DNA of 13,565 bases from assembly GCA_002373715.1 (NCBI GenBank), contig DFLI01000107.1, positions 1 to 13,565 on the forward strand. The letters are read 5' to 3'. The notes below the pieces were generated by a model. The model searched no databases and was not told where the DNA came from. It saw only the letters and a list, made by a program, of their open reading frames with translations. Positions 12,871 to 13,565 of the stretch are shown one piece after another; position 1 is the stretch's first letter, and each line of letters begins with the position of its first letter. A program made the position numbers and the translations under genes. The stretch is from Bacteroidales bacterium UBA3623 (GTDB lineage: Bacteria > Bacteroidota > Bacteroidia > Bacteroidales > UBA932).

Positions 12871-13565
12871 ATGGCATACGCAGAATTTAACGAGCAGGAG
12901 CTCGGAAGAAGAGAGTCGCTGAATAAACTTCGTGAGCTGGGCATCAATCCGTACCCGGCCCCGATGTATCCCGTCAATACCACCACCGTAGAAATTGCAG
13001 AAGGCTTCAAACCCGAAGAAGGCAACTTCCAGGATGTGTGCATCGCCGGCCGCATCATGAGCCGCCGCATCATGGGCGCAGCCTCCTTCATGGAGCTGCA
13101 GGACCACGCCGGCCGCATTCAGGTATATGTAAAGAGGGACGAAATTTGCCCCGGCGAAGATAAAACCCTGTACAACACCGTGTTCAAGAAGCTCCTGGAC
13201 ATTGGAGACTTCGTGGGTATCAAGGGCTTCGCCTTCTTCACTCAGACGGGCCAGCTCTCCGTTCACGCCAAGGAACTTACCGTTCTGAGCAAGTCCCTGC
13301 GCGTACTTCCCATCGTGAAAACGGATGCCGACGGCACCGTGCACGACAGCTTCGAAGACCCGGAGCTCCGCTACCGTCAGCGCTATGTAGACCTGGTGGT
13401 GAACCCCCAGGTGAAGGATGTGTTCTTCAAGCGCACCCAGATTGTGAACACCATGCGCCAGTGCTTCAACGAAGCCGGCTGCCTGGAGGTGGAAACCCCC
13501 ATCCTGCAGGCCATCCCCGGTGGTGCCACGGCCCGTCCGTTCATCACCCACCACAACGCCCTGGA
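12871..13565 (+). CDS. lysS: lysine--tRNA ligase (class II), 3'-truncated by window edge
   Basis: The frame from the ATG at 12871 stays open to the last base, giving 231 codons of a protein whose homologues have about 500-580. An N-terminal anticodon-binding OB-fold spans residues of roughly 50-150 (VCIAGRIMSRRIMGAASFMELQD, then GDFVGIKGFAFFTQTGQLSVHAKELTVLSKSL). The class II catalytic domain then begins with RYRQRYVDLVVN, motif 1 (TMRQCFNEAGCLEVETPIL), and PGGATARPFITHHNAL, as in LysRS. The enzyme charges tRNA-Lys using ATP. The start is supported by the promoter ending 30 bases upstream and by the typical opening with the LRELGINPYP motif; no Shine-Dalgarno sequence is visible. Motifs 2 and 3 lie beyond the window. 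Confidence 0.96.
   Translation, partial: MAYAEFNEQELGRRESLNKLRELGINPYPAPMYPVNTTTVEIAEGFKPEEGNFQDVCIAGRIMSRRIMGAASFMELQDHAGRIQVYVKRDEICPGEDKTLYNTVFKKLLDIGDFVGIKGFAFFTQTGQLSVHAKELTVLSKSLRVLPIVKTDADGTVHDSFEDPELRYRQRYVDLVVNPQVKDVFFKRTQIVNTMRQCFNEAGCLEVETPILQAIPGGATARPFITHHNAL

Noticed and set aside
1..13565. CRISPR array, tRNA/rRNA genes, phage genes or a defence/toxin-antitoxin system
   Set aside because: No regularly spaced direct repeats, tRNA-like cloverleaf with conserved loops, phage structural genes or defence domains were seen; gene content is housekeeping.

Overview
The window looks like chromosomal DNA of a fairly GC-rich member of the Bacteroidales. The evidence is threefold. Several intergenic gaps carry the Bacteroidota-type promoter element TAnnTTTG (before cysS, the PfkB kinase gene, the flippase-like gene and lysS). 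Start codons lack clear Shine-Dalgarno sequences. The protein families fit: an RpoC with a large trigger-loop insertion, a CysS with KMGKS, and a short lipoprotein with a VSSC lipobox. Genus cannot be fixed from the sequence alone.

Layout. The window opens inside rpoC (1-3354, N-terminal ~300 residues missing), which ends at a strong intrinsic terminator. Next comes a minus-strand lipoprotein gene of unknown function (3424-3927). A 561-base gap (3928-4488) follows; it holds a decayed, internally deleted IS30-family insertion sequence (about 4041-4330) and the promoter of cysS. cysS (4489-5964) is followed by a compact, highly palindromic 64-base element (5981-6044). After it, the exonuclease III gene (6075-6821) and a threonine aldolase-like PLP enzyme gene (6825-7850) are 3 bases apart and probably cotranscribed. 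A ketopantoate reductase-family gene (7913-8917) has its own promoter-like region and converges on ssb, with overlapping stop codons.

The minus-strand block 11179-8914 reads flippase-like membrane protein, aroE, ssb. The first two overlap by 4 bases and ssb starts 26 bases on. A short divergent promoter region (11180-11244) separates this block from a plus-strand pair: a PfkB-family (adenosine kinase-like) sugar/nucleoside kinase overlapping a small COG2426-type membrane protein through ATGA. That pair ends at a second strong terminator. It is followed by a well-formed Bacteroidota promoter and the first 231 codons of lysS, cut by the window end.

The genes are mostly housekeeping: transcription (rpoC), translation (cysS, lysS), DNA repair and replication (xth, ssb), shikimate pathway (aroE), possibly pantothenate synthesis (panE-like), and nucleoside or sugar phosphorylation. 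I found no convincing new multi-gene system. The most interesting signals are non-coding: the three-hairpin element after cysS, a 13-base inverted repeat that encloses the terminator before lysS and contains its -33 box, a nearly identical 18-base promoter-region motif before cysS and the panE-like gene, and the IS30 fossil.
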